The notes: a model not told the origin generated them from the sequence alone. A DNA stretch of 64,000 bases from Mycobacterium sp. E3251 (GCF_001666835.1 NZ_LZJF01000056.1:21463-85462), one strand, 5' to 3'; shown: positions 1 through 9,281, numbered from the stretch's first letter. Translations and numbers: made by a program.

Positions 1-564
1 GAATTCGCCGCGCCGGCCGACCATGTCGACCCGGGTGTAGGCCAGCTCGACCAGCCGGGCGACCACCTCCTCGAAGGCGATCTCCTGGCCGACGGTGAAC
101 GTGACCGGCTCGACGAGGCCCAGCTGCGGCGTCATCGGCTGCAGCAGCGAGCGCACCGCGGTCACCACGACGCGCAGCGGTGGACCCAACCGCGCGTCGT
201 CGGGGTGAGCCAGCCTTCGCAGCACCGTCAGCCGGGCGCCGACGGTGTCGACCCCCGGAGAGAGCCGCTCGTGCGGCAGGGTCTCCCAGGACGGGAAGGC
301 CGCCACGGCGTCGCCGAAGACGCCGCGCAGTTCGGCGGTCAGGTCGTCGGCTTCACGCCCGGTCGCGGTGACTACAAGCAGAGGACCCAACCGCTCCAGC
401 GCGCTGGCGACGAAGAGCCGTGCGCTGGCTGGACCCACCAGGTGAAGCTCGGCCGGTCGCTCGGCCGCGCTTTCGATCAGTTGCTGGAAGGTCGGCGCGG
501 TGAGCGCCAATTCAACGAGCCCCGCGATCGGGGGTTCTGGGCTAGCAGGCCCCGGTGCGGTCAT
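1..564 (-). CDS. mfd: Transcription-repair coupling factor Mfd, N-terminal part (cut by window edge)
   Basis: Mfd removes RNA polymerase stalled at DNA lesions and recruits UvrA. Only the first 188 codons are present; the gene runs off the left edge. The start ATG is at 564-562 and the protein begins [15 protein letters not shown]. The N-terminal UvrB-like part is readable: a segment reading [14 protein letters not shown] (degenerate nucleotide-binding region), then [14 protein letters not shown], then [16 protein letters not shown], all typical of Mfd/UvrB domain 1a. The identification is supported by the neighbouring TetR and glmU genes, which adjoin mfd in M. tuberculosis. A TAGAAT -10 box lies 9 bases upstream of the start, so the mRNA probably has almost no leader. 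Confidence 0.9.
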   Translation of the reverse strand, partial: MTAPGPASPEPPIAGLVELALTAPTFQQLIESAAERPAELHLVGPASARLFVASALERLGPLLVVTATGREADDLTAELRGVFGDAVAAFPSWETLPHERLSPGVDTVGARLTVLRRLAHPDDARLGPPLRVVVTAVRSLLQPMTPQLGLVEPVTFTVGQEIAFEEVVARLVELAYTRVDMVGRRGEF

Positions 565-573
565 GATGAATCC

Positions 574-579
574 ATTCTA
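574..579 (-). promoter_or_regulatory. -10 box of mfd
   Basis: TAGAAT on the minus strand, 9 bases before the mfd ATG. It fits the mycobacterial TANNNT consensus and predicts a transcript starting within a few bases of the start codon. No well-spaced -35 was found (TTGACG lies only about 14 bases upstream). Confidence 0.4.
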
Positions 580-671
580 GGGGCGCCAGAATTCGTCAAT
601 TTCGAGCCCGGCGCCGTCAAGGGATCGTTAGGAAAGCCGTCTGCGGCCCCGCGCGGGCGCACGTTGGATTC

Positions 672-1379
672 ATGACTTTGCTGGACCTCCTGCCGTCCCT
701 GGGCCACCCGGCGCCGCTGCTACGCGCCGGTGCCAGACTGCACGCCCCGGCCGGTGTCGCCGACGAGTCCGATTTCCGGGATCGCGCCCGCCGTTGGCGC
801 AAAACGTTGCGGGGTGCACGCGTCGTCTACTTCGGAAGGTCGCCGCTGACCACCGAAGTCGCGCGCAGGGCGAGCGAAGAGGGCCTCGGCATCGGCGTCC
901 GCTCGGCCGGCGAGTTGGCGGTCGCCCTCGCCGCGGGGGCGGACCCGGCGCGCATCGTCGCGCACCCGGGATCGCCCGACATGTTGCGCGACGCGGTGGG
1001 CGTCGGTGTCGGGCGCATCGTGCTGAACTCGCCCGTCGCGGCTCCCCACGTCGCCGGCCCGCGACGGCGGGGCCCGGCGCGGCCCACCTTCGACCTCGTG
1101 GGCCTGCACTGCCGACTGGATTCTGGGGCACCCGGGACCAGCTACGGCGAGGCGATCCGCCGGACGATCGCCGCCATGGCGGACGTCCGCGCCCGGCACG
1201 GCCTCATCCTGACCGAAGTGCACGTAGGCGGTGACCAGGCCCGCCCGTACGTTGCCGGCGATTGGAAACTCGGTCTCGACGAGCTGGCCGCCGTCATCGA
1301 GGAGGCGCTCGACGAAGCTTGCGCCGCAGAGCGGTTTCCCCGGCCGGTCGTCGCGGTAGGTGTGACGCTGACCGAGTGA
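672..1379 (+). CDS. Degenerate PLP-decarboxylase-like protein (LysA/ornithine decarboxylase barrel fragment)
   Basis: The 235-aa protein resembles only the N-terminal TIM barrel of diaminopimelate/ornithine-type decarboxylases (fold III). Compared with LysA, VVYFGRSPLTTEVARRASEE matches the stretch that carries the PLP-binding lysine (YAGKAFL in M. tuberculosis LysA), but that lysine is an arginine here. SAGELAVALAAGADPARI and VGLHC align with the following barrel strands, and the glycine loop GGGL is changed to GGDQ. The C-terminal beta domain with the substrate and dimer residues is absent: the gene stops about where LysA reads VEPGR. Only 48 bp separate it from the convergent TetR gene, so no frameshifted C-terminus can be hidden there. 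It is probably not a decarboxylase; a regulatory role or gene decay is possible. Confidence 0.7.
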   Translation: MTLLDLLPSLGHPAPLLRAGARLHAPAGVADESDFRDRARRWRKTLRGARVVYFGRSPLTTEVARRASEEGLGIGVRSAGELAVALAAGADPARIVAHPGSPDMLRDAVGVGVGRIVLNSPVAAPHVAGPRRRGPARPTFDLVGLHCRLDSGAPGTSYGEAIRRTIAAMADVRARHGLILTEVHVGGDQARPYVAGDWKLGLDELAAVIEEALDEACAAERFPRPVVAVGVTLTE

Positions 1380-1427
1380 ACCTGCTGGACGGGAACCGCC
1401 CCGAACGTCACGCCGCCGGACGAGTCT

Positions 1428-2075
1428 CTAGCCGTCCTGCAGCCGGGGGTCGGCTTCCAGGTGGGTCAGCCCGTTCCACATCAGGTTGACCAGGTGCGCC
1501 GCGACCACTTCTTTCTTGGGCTCGCGCGTATCGAGCCACCACTGCGCCGTCATCGACACCGAGCCCACCAATGCCTGCGCGTACAGCGGCGCCAGCTCGG
1601 GGTCCAGGCCGCGGCGGGCGAAGTCGCCGGCCAGGATGGAGCTGACCTGGTTGACGGCGTCATTGAGCAGGCTGGAGTAGGTGCCCGAGCTGATGGCGGC
1701 CGGTGAGTCGCGAATCATGATGCGGAAGCCGTCGGTGCGCTCTTCGACGTACGTGAGCAGCGCCAGCGCGACCCGCTCGACCCGCACCCGCGAACGGTTG
1801 TTGGTCAACGACGAGGTGATCCCGTCCAGCAGCGCCGACATCTCGCGGTCGACGACCACGGCGTAGAGCCCCTCCTTGCCGCCGAAATGTTCGTAGACGA
1901 CCGGCTTGGACACGTTGGCGCGTAGCGCGATCTCCTCGATGGAGGTGCCCTCGTAACCGCGCTCGGCGAATAGCGAGCGTGCGATGCCGATGAGTTGTTG
2001 CCGGCGCTCGGTACCGGTCATCCGGGCGCGCGGCGCGCGCGCCTCTTTGTCCGGCTCCTTATCGAGAACAGCCAC
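1428..2075 (-). CDS. TetR-family regulator, Rv1019-like
   Basis: Transcriptional regulator of 215 aa from the chosen GTG at 2075. The N-terminal helix-turn-helix is clear: ERRQQLIGIARSLFAERGYE, TSIEEIALRANVSKPVVYEHF, GGKEGLYAVVV. The remaining ~140 residues form the ligand-binding helical domain, ligand unknown. Its place between mfd and tRNA-Gln/glmU matches Rv1019 of M. tuberculosis. The GTG was chosen because TACGCT (a TANNNT box) lies exactly 7 bases upstream, as in leaderless mycobacterial genes. An in-frame ATG at 2021 would give 197 aa (MTGTERR) and remains possible. Confidence 0.87.
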   Translation of the reverse strand: MAVLDKEPDKEARAPRARMTGTERRQQLIGIARSLFAERGYEGTSIEEIALRANVSKPVVYEHFGGKEGLYAVVVDREMSALLDGITSSLTNNRSRVRVERVALALLTYVEERTDGFRIMIRDSPAAISSGTYSSLLNDAVNQVSSILAGDFARRGLDPELAPLYAQALVGSVSMTAQWWLDTREPKKEVVAAHLVNLMWNGLTHLEADPRLQDG

Positions 2076-2082
2076 GTCAATC

Positions 2083-2088
2083 AGCGTA
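2083..2088 (-). promoter_or_regulatory. -10 box for leaderless TetR (Rv1019-like) mRNA
   Basis: Minus-strand TACGCT, within TATACGCTGATTGAC, is followed by 7 bases and then the GTG at 2075. The spacing predicts that transcription starts on the start codon. Confidence 0.4.
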
Positions 2089-2151
2089 TAGGGTCGCCCG
2101 CACCGAACCGCACCTCTTTCCCTCGGCGCCGCGATCCGCCCGCACACCGTC

Positions 2152-2157
2152 TAAAGT
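2152..2157 (+). promoter_or_regulatory. Possible -10 box of tRNA-Gln
   Basis: TAAAGT lies about 31 bases before the 5' end of the tRNA, a spacing suitable for a short processed leader. No convincing -35 was recognised. Confidence 0.35.
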
Positions 2158-2188
2158 CTGTTGGTGGCGCTGGCCCATGGGCTTGCAA

Positions 2189-2260
2189 TCCGTCGTGGTG
2201 TAATCGGCAGCACCTCTGATTTTGGTTCAGATAGTTCAGGTTCGAGTCCTGGCGACGGAG
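2189..2260 (+). tRNA. tRNA-Gln (anticodon TTG)
   Basis: A 72-base cloverleaf. The acceptor stem TCCGTCG pairs with CGACGGA (2253-2259), followed by discriminator G; CCA is not encoded. The anticodon stem TCTGA (2215-2219) pairs with TCAGA (2227-2231) around the 7-base loop TTTTGGT, giving anticodon TTG at 2222-2224 (glutamine, CAA). The T arm contains GGTTCGAGTCC. M. tuberculosis has a tRNA-Gln next to glmU as well. Confidence 0.95.
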
Positions 2261-2391
2261 CTTGGGCCCCCGCGGTCGGCGAGGCGACATGAGATCGCCC
2301 AGGGCGCGGTCTTTGCGTCAACATCAGGTGAAGTGCCACGCTTGACGGCGGGTCGTCGTGCCAACGCGCACGCCGGGGTTGAGGAGAGTTG

Positions 2392-3858
2392 ATGGCGTCT
2401 CGTGGTGATACCGCGGTCCTGGTGCTCGCGGCCGGGCCCGGCACCCGGATGCGGTCGGACACCCCCAAGGTGCTGCACACGATCGGCGGTCGCAGCATGC
2501 TGTCCCACCTGCTGCACGCGATCACCAAGGTCGCGCCGCAACACCTGGTCGTGGTCCTGGGCCACGACCACCAGCGCATCTCCCCGCTGGTCGCCGGGTG
2601 GGCGGACGACCTGGGGCGCGGCATCGAGGTCGCCCTGCAGGACCGCCCGCTGGGTACCGGCCACGCGGTGCTGTGCGGCCTGTCGGCGCTGCCCGACGAC
2701 TACGCCGGCGTGGTCGTCGTGACCTCCGGTGATACGCCGCTGCTGGACTCCGACACCGTGGCCGACCTGATCGCGACCCACAACGCGGGATCGGCCGCCG
2801 CGACCGTGCTCACGACGACGCTCGCCGATCCCACCGGGTACGGCCGCATCCTGCGCACCCAGGACAACGAGGTCACCGCGATCGTGGAACACGCCGACGC
2901 GACACCCTTCCAGCGGGAAATCCGCGAGGTCAACACCGGCGTCTACGCCTTCGACGTCGCGGCGCTGCGCTCCGCGCTGAGCCGGCTGAGCTCCAACAAC
3001 GCCCAACAGGAGCTTTACCTCACCGACGTCATTTCGATCCTGCGCGGCGACGGGCAGGCCGTCCACGCCCAGCGCGTCGACGACAGCGCCCTGGTCGCCG
3101 GCGTCAACAACCGCGTCCAGCTCGCGGAGCTGGGCGCCGAACTCAACCGCCGGATCGTCGCCGCCCACCAGATGGCCGGGGTGACCATCATCGACCCGGC
3201 GACCACCTGGATCGACGTCGACGTCACGATCGGCCGCGACACCGTCATCCACCCCGGCACTCAGCTACTGGGCCGCACCCAGCTCGGCGGCCACTGCGTC
3301 GTCGGCCCGGACACCACGCTCACCGACGTCACCGTCGGCGACGGCGCATCGGTGGTGCGCACCCACGCCACGTCGTCGGCCATCGGCGCCGGCGCCACGG
3401 TCGGTCCCTTCACCTACCTGCGGCCCGGAACGGTGTTGGGCGACGACGGCAAGCTCGGCGCGTTCGTCGAGACCAAGAACTCGACCATCGGCGCCGGCAC
3501 GAAAGTTCCGCACCTGACCTACGTCGGCGACGCCGACATCGGCGAGCACAGCAACATCGGAGCGTCCAGCGTGTTCGTCAACTACGACGGCACGTCCAAG
3601 GCCCGCACCACCATCGGCTCGCACGTGCGCACCGGGTCCGACACCATGTTCGTCGCCCCGGTGACGGTCGGCGACGGGGCGTACACCGGCGCCGGGACCG
3701 TGGTGCGCGAGGACATCCCGCCGGGCGCGCTGGCGGTGTCCGCCGGACCGCAACGCAACATCGAGGGCTGGGTGCAGCGCAAACGGCCGGGCAGCGCGGC
3801 GGCGGAAGCGGCCGCGAAGGCGGCGAAGGCCGACCACGAGACATCCGGGCCCGAATAG
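2392..3858 (+). CDS. glmU: Bifunctional GlmU: glucosamine-1-P acetyltransferase / GlcNAc-1-P uridyltransferase
   Basis: GlmU makes UDP-GlcNAc, the cytoplasmic precursor of peptidoglycan and of the arabinogalactan linker. The 488-aa protein has the expected two halves. The N-terminal nucleotidyltransferase carries [17 protein letters not shown] (the GxGTRM...PK signature), TSGDTPLLD and [10 protein letters not shown]. From about residue 265 a left-handed beta-helix follows, with hexapeptide-like repeats (for example [20 protein letters not shown]) and the acetyltransferase stretch [12 protein letters not shown]...FVNYDG. The ATG at 2392 is chosen because AGGAG (2382-2386) lies 5 bases upstream; the TTG at 2389 would be too close. 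The C-terminal tail is Ala/Lys-rich, as in other mycobacteria. prsA follows 100 bp downstream. Confidence 0.97.
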   Translation: MASRGDTAVLVLAAGPGTRMRSDTPKVLHTIGGRSMLSHLLHAITKVAPQHLVVVLGHDHQRISPLVAGWADDLGRGIEVALQDRPLGTGHAVLCGLSALPDDYAGVVVVTSGDTPLLDSDTVADLIATHNAGSAAATVLTTTLADPTGYGRILRTQDNEVTAIVEHADATPFQREIREVNTGVYAFDVAALRSALSRLSSNNAQQELYLTDVISILRGDGQAVHAQRVDDSALVAGVNNRVQLAELGAELNRRIVAAHQMAGVTIIDPATTWIDVDVTIGRDTVIHPGTQLLGRTQLGGHCVVGPDTTLTDVTVGDGASVVRTHATSSAIGAGATVGPFTYLRPGTVLGDDGKLGAFVETKNSTIGAGTKVPHLTYVGDADIGEHSNIGASSVFVNYDGTSKARTTIGSHVRTGSDTMFVAPVTVGDGAYTGAGTVVREDIPPGALAVSAGPQRNIEGWVQRKRPGSAAAEAAAKAAKADHETSGPE

Positions 3859-3913
3859 ACATCGTGACTTTGGTATCTGGTAACCCGGCCACATTTCCGT
3901 ACCATTCGCTACG

Positions 3914-3919
3914 TACGAT
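3914..3919 (+). promoter_or_regulatory. Possible -10 box of prsA
   Basis: TACGAT lies 39 bases before the prsA TTG start in the 100-bp glmU-prsA gap. It fits TANNNT. The -35 is unclear. Confidence 0.35.
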
Positions 3920-3958
3920 TGGCCATCCACTTCTGATCCGAACGGCGAGGGCAGCGCG

Positions 3959-4939
3959 TTGAGCCACGACTGGACCGACAACCGCAAAAACCTGATGCTC
4001 TTCTCCGGCCGTGCGCACCCGGAGTTGGCCGAGCAGGTGGCAAAAGAGCTCGACGTCCACGTCACCGCTCAGACGGCGCGGGAGTTCGCCAACGGCGAGA
4101 TCTTCGTCCGGTTCCACGAGTCGGTCCGCGGGTGCGACGCGTTCGTCCTGCAGTCGGCCCCCGCGCCGGTGAACGACTGGCTGATGGAACAGCTGATCAT
4201 GATCGACGCGCTCAAACGGGGCAGCGCCAAGCGGATCACCGCCGTCATGCCGTTCTACCCCTACGCCCGCCAGGACAAGAAGCATCGCGGCCGCGAACCG
4301 ATCTCGGCGCGACTGGTCGCCGACCTGCTCAAGACGGCCGGTGCCGACCGGATCGTGACCGTGGACCTGCACACCGACCAGATCCAGGGCTTCTTCGACG
4401 GGCCGGTCGACCACATGCGCGGGCAGAACCTGCTCACCGGCTACATCCGGGACAACTACCCGGACGGAAACATGGTGGTCGTCTCCCCCGACTCCGGCCG
4501 CGTGCGCATCGCCGAGAAGTGGGCCGACGCGCTGGGCGGCGTCCCGCTCGCCTTCATCCACAAGACCCGGGATCCGCGGGTGCCCAACCAGGTGGTGTCC
4601 AACCGCGTCGTCGGCGAGGTGCAGGGCAGGACCTGCGTGCTGATCGACGACATGATCGATACCGGCGGCACCATTGCCGGCGCTGTGCAGCTGCTTCGCG
4701 ACGACGGCGCCGCCGACGTCATCATCGCCGCCACCCACGGCGTGCTGTCCGACCCGGCCGCCGAGCGGCTCGCGGCGTCGGGCGCCCGCGAGGTGATCGT
4801 CACCAACACGCTGCCGATCGGCGAGGAGAAGCGCTTCCCCCAGCTCACCGTCCTGTCCATCGCGCCGCTGTTGGCCAGCACCATTCGCGCCGTCTTCGAA
4901 AACGGCTCCGTCACGGGGCTATTCGACGGGGACGCCTAG
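3959..4939 (+). CDS. prsA: Ribose-phosphate pyrophosphokinase (PRPP synthetase)
   Basis: Makes 5-phosphoribosyl-1-pyrophosphate from ribose-5-phosphate and ATP. PRPP feeds purine, pyrimidine, His and Trp synthesis and, in mycobacteria, decaprenylphosphoryl-arabinose for the cell wall. The 326 aa equal the M. tuberculosis length. Visible motifs are FANGEIFVRFHESVRG, the flexible-loop region YPYARQDKKHRGREPIS with the catalytic Lys-Arg pair, VTVDLHTDQIQGFF, VVSPDSGRVRIAEKWA, and the PRPP-binding loop VLIDDMIDTGGTI. The start is a TTG at 3959, the only start that gives the family N-terminus. It ends directly before arsC (TAG then ATG with no gap), so the two are translationally linked. Confidence 0.96.
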   Translation: MSHDWTDNRKNLMLFSGRAHPELAEQVAKELDVHVTAQTAREFANGEIFVRFHESVRGCDAFVLQSAPAPVNDWLMEQLIMIDALKRGSAKRITAVMPFYPYARQDKKHRGREPISARLVADLLKTAGADRIVTVDLHTDQIQGFFDGPVDHMRGQNLLTGYIRDNYPDGNMVVVSPDSGRVRIAEKWADALGGVPLAFIHKTRDPRVPNQVVSNRVVGEVQGRTCVLIDDMIDTGGTIAGAVQLLRDDGAADVIIAATHGVLSDPAAERLAASGAREVIVTNTLPIGEEKRFPQLTVLSIAPLLASTIRAVFENGSVTGLFDGDA

Positions 4940-5284
4940 ATGGCCGATACCGTCATCTACCACAACCCGAAGTGCAGCACGTCCCGCAAGACGCTGGACT
5001 TGTTGCGCGACAGCGGGTTTGAGCCGACGGTCGTCGAATACCTGAAGAACCCCCCGTCCCGCGACGAACTGATCAACATGATCAACGACGCCGGGATCGA
5101 CGTGCGCACCGCGGTGCGCAAGCGGGAAGCGCTGTACGCCGAACTGGGTCTGGCCGACGCCACCGACGAGCAGCTGCTCGACGCGATGGCCGAACACCCG
5201 ATCCTGATCGAGCGGCCGTTCGTCGTCACACCGAAGGGCACCCGGCTGGCTCGGCCGGTCGACACGGTCCGCGAGATTCTGTGA
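4940..5284 (+). CDS. arsC: ArsC-family arsenate reductase (glutaredoxin type)
   Basis: A 114-aa thioredoxin-fold protein of the plasmid R773-like ArsC family, which reduces arsenate to arsenite using glutaredoxin or another thiol. The catalytic cysteine sits in YHNPKCSTSRKTLDLL (residue 12). The arginine-bearing segments RKREALYAELGL and ERPFVVTPKGTRLARP, which contact the arsenical in characterised members, are intact. It starts immediately after the prsA stop and its stop overlaps the lpqT start (GTGA at 5281-5284). It therefore sits in a prsA-arsC-lpqT operon; no arsenic regulator or efflux pump is nearby, so a role in arsenic resistance is not shown by context. Confidence 0.9.
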   Translation: MADTVIYHNPKCSTSRKTLDLLRDSGFEPTVVEYLKNPPSRDELINMINDAGIDVRTAVRKREALYAELGLADATDEQLLDAMAEHPILIERPFVVTPKGTRLARPVDTVREIL

Positions 5285-5928
5285 GACGTGCCTGCGCGGC
5301 CGCCGCAATTGCGGTGACGCTGCCCGCGGTGGCGTGCGGCCCGAAAACGCCCGACTATCAATCGATCTGGTCCACGACGCCGACAACTACGACGACCACG
5401 ACACGGGTCGCCAAGCCCGTGCCGCTGTCGCAATATCTGCAGAACATCGGTGTGACCGGCGAGCAGGTCGCGCCGGGCAACCTGCCCGACCTGACGGTGT
5501 CGATACCGACACCCCCGGGCTGGTCGGTCGCGAACAATCCGCACATCTCCCCGAAGACGCTGATGATCTCCAAGGGCGGCAAGTATCCGACCGCCAGACT
5601 CGTGGTGTTCGTACTGCACGGCGACTTCGACGCCGCACAAGTGATCCAGCACGGCAACGACGACGCCCAATTGTTCCAAGACTTCAAGCAGCTGGACGCC
5701 TCGACGACGCCCTACAACGGCTTCCCTTCGTCGATGATTCAGGGCAGCTACGACTTGGATGGCACCCGGCTACACAGCTTCAACCGGATCGTCATCGCCA
5801 CCGGTTCCCCGCCCGCCAAGCAGCGATACCTGGTTCAGCTGACCATCACCGGCCTGGCCAACGAGGCGGTCGCGCAGTCGACCGACATCGAGGCGATCAT
5901 GCGAGGATTCGTCGTCGCGGCGAAGTGA
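5281..5928 (+). CDS. lpqT: LpqT-like lipoprotein
   Basis: Predicted secreted lipoprotein, 215 aa, with start GTG at 5281 overlapping the arsC stop. The signal peptide is short: RRACAAAAIAVTLPAVACG, with lipobox AVAC (Cys19). A threonine-rich linker (TTPTTTTTTTR) follows, then a globular domain of the Lpp/LpqN family, a mycobacterial group often linked to envelope assembly. LpqT occupies the same place next to prsA in M. tuberculosis (Rv1016c). No catalytic residues are recognised; the molecular function is unknown. Confidence 0.88.
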   Translation: MRRACAAAAIAVTLPAVACGPKTPDYQSIWSTTPTTTTTTTRVAKPVPLSQYLQNIGVTGEQVAPGNLPDLTVSIPTPPGWSVANNPHISPKTLMISKGGKYPTARLVVFVLHGDFDAAQVIQHGNDDAQLFQDFKQLDASTTPYNGFPSSMIQGSYDLDGTRLHSFNRIVIATGSPPAKQRYLVQLTITGLANEAVAQSTDIEAIMRGFVVAAK

Positions 5929-5960
5929 TTGGCCAGTGCGCGCCACTTCCGTCACATGAA

Positions 5961-8900
5961 TCACTGCGTGTAGGACTGCGCGTTTTGCCCGCCTCCGAGC
6001 GACAACTGGACTAGCTGGACTCGCGAAGTGATCCCGAGTTTGGCGTAGACGTGGGTGAGATGGGTTTGAACCGTACGCGGTGAGATGAACAGGCGGGCCC
6101 CGATGTCCTTGTTGCCCAAGCCTTCCCGGACCAGACGCACCACGTCCTGCTCCGTCGGGGTCAGCGATCCCCACCCGCTGGCCGGGCGCTTACGCTCGCC
6201 GCGCCCGCGCTGTGCGTAGGCGATCGCCTCATCGGTGGACATGTCGGCGCCTTCGGCCCAATTGGTGTCGAAGTCGCTGTTCGGCAGCGCTTCTCGCGCC
6301 TTCGCCAGCACGGCCTGGTAGCCGGATTCGTACATCGGGCGGCGAACCTCACCGGTCCGCCGCCGCATGCCATCCGCCGCGCCCAGCACGCGAGCCGCGT
6401 GCGCGTGTTTGCCGGCGTCTACCGCCAGGCACGCCAGGCATTCCAGCGTGTCGGGCACCCGAAGGTATCCCTGGACGCGGGCGGCGACCGCCAGGGCGTC
6501 GTGCGCGTCACGCTCCGCTTCGTCCGGTTCGCCCTGTGCCAGCGCGATGTAGGCGCGCGCCGTCAGCGCCACCACCTGCTGGTAGCCCGGCACGATGGTG
6601 ACGTTCTCGTCGGCCCATCGGCGGGCGACGTCCAGGTGGCCGCAGGCAAGTGCGGCCTCGGCGATCGGGTTGACGCTTCTGGTGAACACCTCCCGCGAGG
6701 GACTGGTGCGCTGCCATGCCGTCTCACAAAACCGCAGCGCCTCGTCCGCATCGTCGTCGGTCAGCACGGCGTCGGCGAGGATCGCGTACACCGTGTCTTC
6801 GGACGACCCGCCCATCGCCTCGGCGGCCACCAGGGCGGACTCGGCGGCGGATCGCGCGGCGGCGGCGCGACCCAGGCGACTGAGCACAACGCTGTGGACC
6901 GTGTGGCCATAGGTTTTCATTACTACCTCGCCCGCCGCCTCCGCCTCCTGCGCCAAAGTCCTCCCCACCTCCTTGGCCTCGGCGAGATGCCCCTGCATCA
7001 TCAGCGCGATACCGAGCCAGGTTCGACAATTGCGAGAGAAGAACTTGTCACCCAGCGTGTCGGCGAGAGCACGCCCCCTTTCGGCGGCCGCGCGCGCCTC
7101 GACTGGTCGCCCTGCGAAGGCACCCACCGTCGCCTGGTGGCTGTGGATCTGGCAAAGGCTCCACAAATCACCGGCGGCGCCGGCGAGGTCGATCGCCTCC
7201 GCGAAGTAGGGCTGCGCCACCTCCGAGCTGTAAACGGTGCTCATTCCGCAACCGATCAGCGCCCGGGTGACCAGCGTCGGATCGTCGAGCTGTCGTGCTA
7301 TTCCAAGCGCGTCCTCAGCGGGCCCCAACTCCGTCGGGATTCCGATCCACGCCGCGAGGACCTGTCGCTCGACCACGGCACCCGCTCGCACTGCCGGAGC
7401 GATCCCGGAATGACCTGCCTCGTTGAGAATCGAGTCCAGTCCGGCTATGCCCTCCAGGGTGCGCCCGCCTCGCAGCCACAGCGGTCGGAGTAATGAGATA
7501 AGCCTCAGCCCGGTCTCCAGGTCGGAATTCTCGCGGCACCAGGTGAAGGCGGCCCGCAGATTGTCGACTTCCGTTTCTCCCCAATGCAACAGCAGCTCAT
7601 CGCGGGAATGGCCCTCTGACGCCAGTTCCGCGGCCTTCGCGGTGTAGTAGTCGCGGTGGCGGGTCCGCACCTCGTCAGACTCACCGGACTCACCGAGTTT
7701 TTCCTGCGCATATTGACGGACCGTCTCCAACAGCCGGTACCGCATCCCGGCTCCGGTCTCCTCGGCGACCACCAGAGATTTGTCGACCAACAGGCTCAAC
7801 TGGTCCAACAATTGGTAGCTCTCGACTTCGCTGCCGGCACCGACGGCTTGGGCGGCGTGCAGGTCGAAGTCGCCCGCAAATGCGGCCAAGCGGCGGAACA
7901 AAATTCGTTCGGGTTCGGTGAGCAGCGCATGCGACCAATCCACCGAGGCCCGCAGCGTCTGCTGGCGGCGCACCGCGGTGCGGGCGCCCCCGGTGAGGAG
8001 CCGGAACCGGTCATGCAGGCTGTCGAGGATCTGCTGTAACGACAGCGCCCGAACCCGTGCGGCGGCAAGCTCGATCGCCAACGGCATGCCATCCAACCGC
8101 CGGCAGATTTCTTCGACCGGCGCCCGATTATCCTCTCCCACAATGAAGTCGGGTCGCGAGCGCCGGGCGCGGTCGGCGAACAACTCGATCGCTTCGTCAG
8201 CCAAGCTCAAGGACGGTACCCGCCAACCGAATTCGCCCGGCACGCCGAGCGGTTCGCGGCTGGTGGCCAGGATGGTCAGCTGCGGGCAAGCCTTGAGCAA
8301 TTCCTCGGTCAGCGACACGCACGCGTCGATCAGGTGCTCGCAGTTATCCAGTAACAGCAACACGTTCCGCCGACCGAAGAACCGCACCAATAGTTCCGTG
8401 GTAGAACGCCCCTGCTGATCGGGAAGCCCGAGCGCACGCGCGACGGCGACCGGCACCACGGCGGGAATCGTGATCGGCGCGAGGTCGACGTACCACTGCC
8501 CGTCGGGGAAGCGGTCGCTGAGATCGGAAGTGATCTCGATGGCAAGCCGCGTCTTGCCCACGCCGCCCGCCCCGGTCAGGCTCACCATGCGGTTGTCCGC
8601 GACGATGTGTCGCAACTGCTCGATTTCTTGTTCGCGCCCAATGAAACTCGTCAATTGGGTCGGAAGATTATGCGCGGCAACCGCATTGCACACTCGCAGC
8701 GGCGGAAATTCGTTGGCCAGGTCGGGATGGCACAGCTGCACGACGCGCTCGGGGCGCGGCAGATCGCGCAGCGGGTAGCTACCCAGGTCGGCGAGCCACA
8801 CGCCGTCGGGCAGCCGGTCCACCACCATCGCTTCGGTCGCACCGGACAACACCGTCTGGCCACCGTGCGCGAGATCGCGTAGCCGGGCCGTGCGGTTGAT

Positions 8901-9281
8901 GGTGGGGCCCGCGTAGTTGGCGTCGTCGCGCAACTGGATCTCGCCGGTGTGTATCCCGATCCGCAGCCGAATGGGCGCCAGTGGGGCGCACTGCACGGCA
9001 AGCGCGCACGCCACCGCGTCGGACGCGCGGGCGAAGGCGGCCACGAAGCTGTCCCCCTCGCCCTGCTCGAGTGGGCGAACACCGTCGTGCGCGTCGACGG
9101 CGTCGTTGACGGTCTTGTTCAGCCGGGTCAGCGCAGCGGTCATTTCCTCAGCCCGGGTTTCCCAGAGCCGGGTCGAGCCCTCGACATCGGCCAGCAGCAA
9201 CGTCACCGTGCCTGTCGGCAGCAACTCGCTCACGCCCAACTCGTTCCAGTTCAGCGACGGCATCTCCGCGTGTTGGCTCAT
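5961..9281 (-). CDS. Large signalling regulator: class III cyclase-like domain + STAND ATPase + LuxR HTH
   Basis: About 1106 aa, of the architecture seen in M. tuberculosis Rv1358, Rv2488c and Rv0386. Residues ~20-190 form a class III nucleotide cyclase domain (TVTLLLADVEGSTRLWE with the first metal Asp, EQGEGDSFVAAF with the second, YAGPTINRTARLRD with the Asn/Arg pair). From ~215 an NB-ARC/STAND ATPase follows (Walker A GAGGVGKTRLAIE, Walker B NVLLLLDNCEHLID). Helical repeats span ~540-1030. The C-terminal LuxR helix-turn-helix is LTPTEQDVVRLVREGLGNKDIG...VQTHLTHVYAKLG. It probably converts a signal into transcription control; target and ligand are unknown. The ATG at 9281 is preferred over 9317 because the family begins close to MSQ...LPTGTVT. 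It is divergent from the P450 gene. Confidence 0.88.
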   Translation of the reverse strand: MSQHAEMPSLNWNELGVSELLPTGTVTLLLADVEGSTRLWETRAEEMTAALTRLNKTVNDAVDAHDGVRPLEQGEGDSFVAAFARASDAVACALAVQCAPLAPIRLRIGIHTGEIQLRDDANYAGPTINRTARLRDLAHGGQTVLSGATEAMVVDRLPDGVWLADLGSYPLRDLPRPERVVQLCHPDLANEFPPLRVCNAVAAHNLPTQLTSFIGREQEIEQLRHIVADNRMVSLTGAGGVGKTRLAIEITSDLSDRFPDGQWYVDLAPITIPAVVPVAVARALGLPDQQGRSTTELLVRFFGRRNVLLLLDNCEHLIDACVSLTEELLKACPQLTILATSREPLGVPGEFGWRVPSLSLADEAIELFADRARRSRPDFIVGEDNRAPVEEICRRLDGMPLAIELAAARVRALSLQQILDSLHDRFRLLTGGARTAVRRQQTLRASVDWSHALLTEPERILFRRLAAFAGDFDLHAAQAVGAGSEVESYQLLDQLSLLVDKSLVVAEETGAGMRYRLLETVRQYAQEKLGESGESDEVRTRHRDYYTAKAAELASEGHSRDELLLHWGETEVDNLRAAFTWCRENSDLETGLRLISLLRPLWLRGGRTLEGIAGLDSILNEAGHSGIAPAVRAGAVVERQVLAAWIGIPTELGPAEDALGIARQLDDPTLVTRALIGCGMSTVYSSEVAQPYFAEAIDLAGAAGDLWSLCQIHSHQATVGAFAGRPVEARAAAERGRALADTLGDKFFSRNCRTWLGIALMMQGHLAEAKEVGRTLAQEAEAAGEVVMKTYGHTVHSVVLSRLGRAAAARSAAESALVAAEAMGGSSEDTVYAILADAVLTDDDADEALRFCETAWQRTSPSREVFTRSVNPIAEAALACGHLDVARRWADENVTIVPGYQQVVALTARAYIALAQGEPDEAERDAHDALAVAARVQGYLRVPDTLECLACLAVDAGKHAHAARVLGAADGMRRRTGEVRRPMYESGYQAVLAKAREALPNSDFDTNWAEGADMSTDEAIAYAQRGRGERKRPASGWGSLTPTEQDVVRLVREGLGNKDIGARLFISPRTVQTHLTHVYAKLGITSRVQLVQLSLGGGQNAQSYTQ

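Noticed and set aside
2236..3252. Minus-strand 338-codon frame opposite glmU
   Set aside because: It is Asp/Val/Gly-rich without motifs and lies fully antisense to an intact glmU and tRNA-Gln.
4940..5284. An arsenic-resistance island around arsC
   Set aside because: Only the reductase is present, within the prsA-lpqT operon; no ArsR, ArsB/Acr3 or ArsA genes are nearby.
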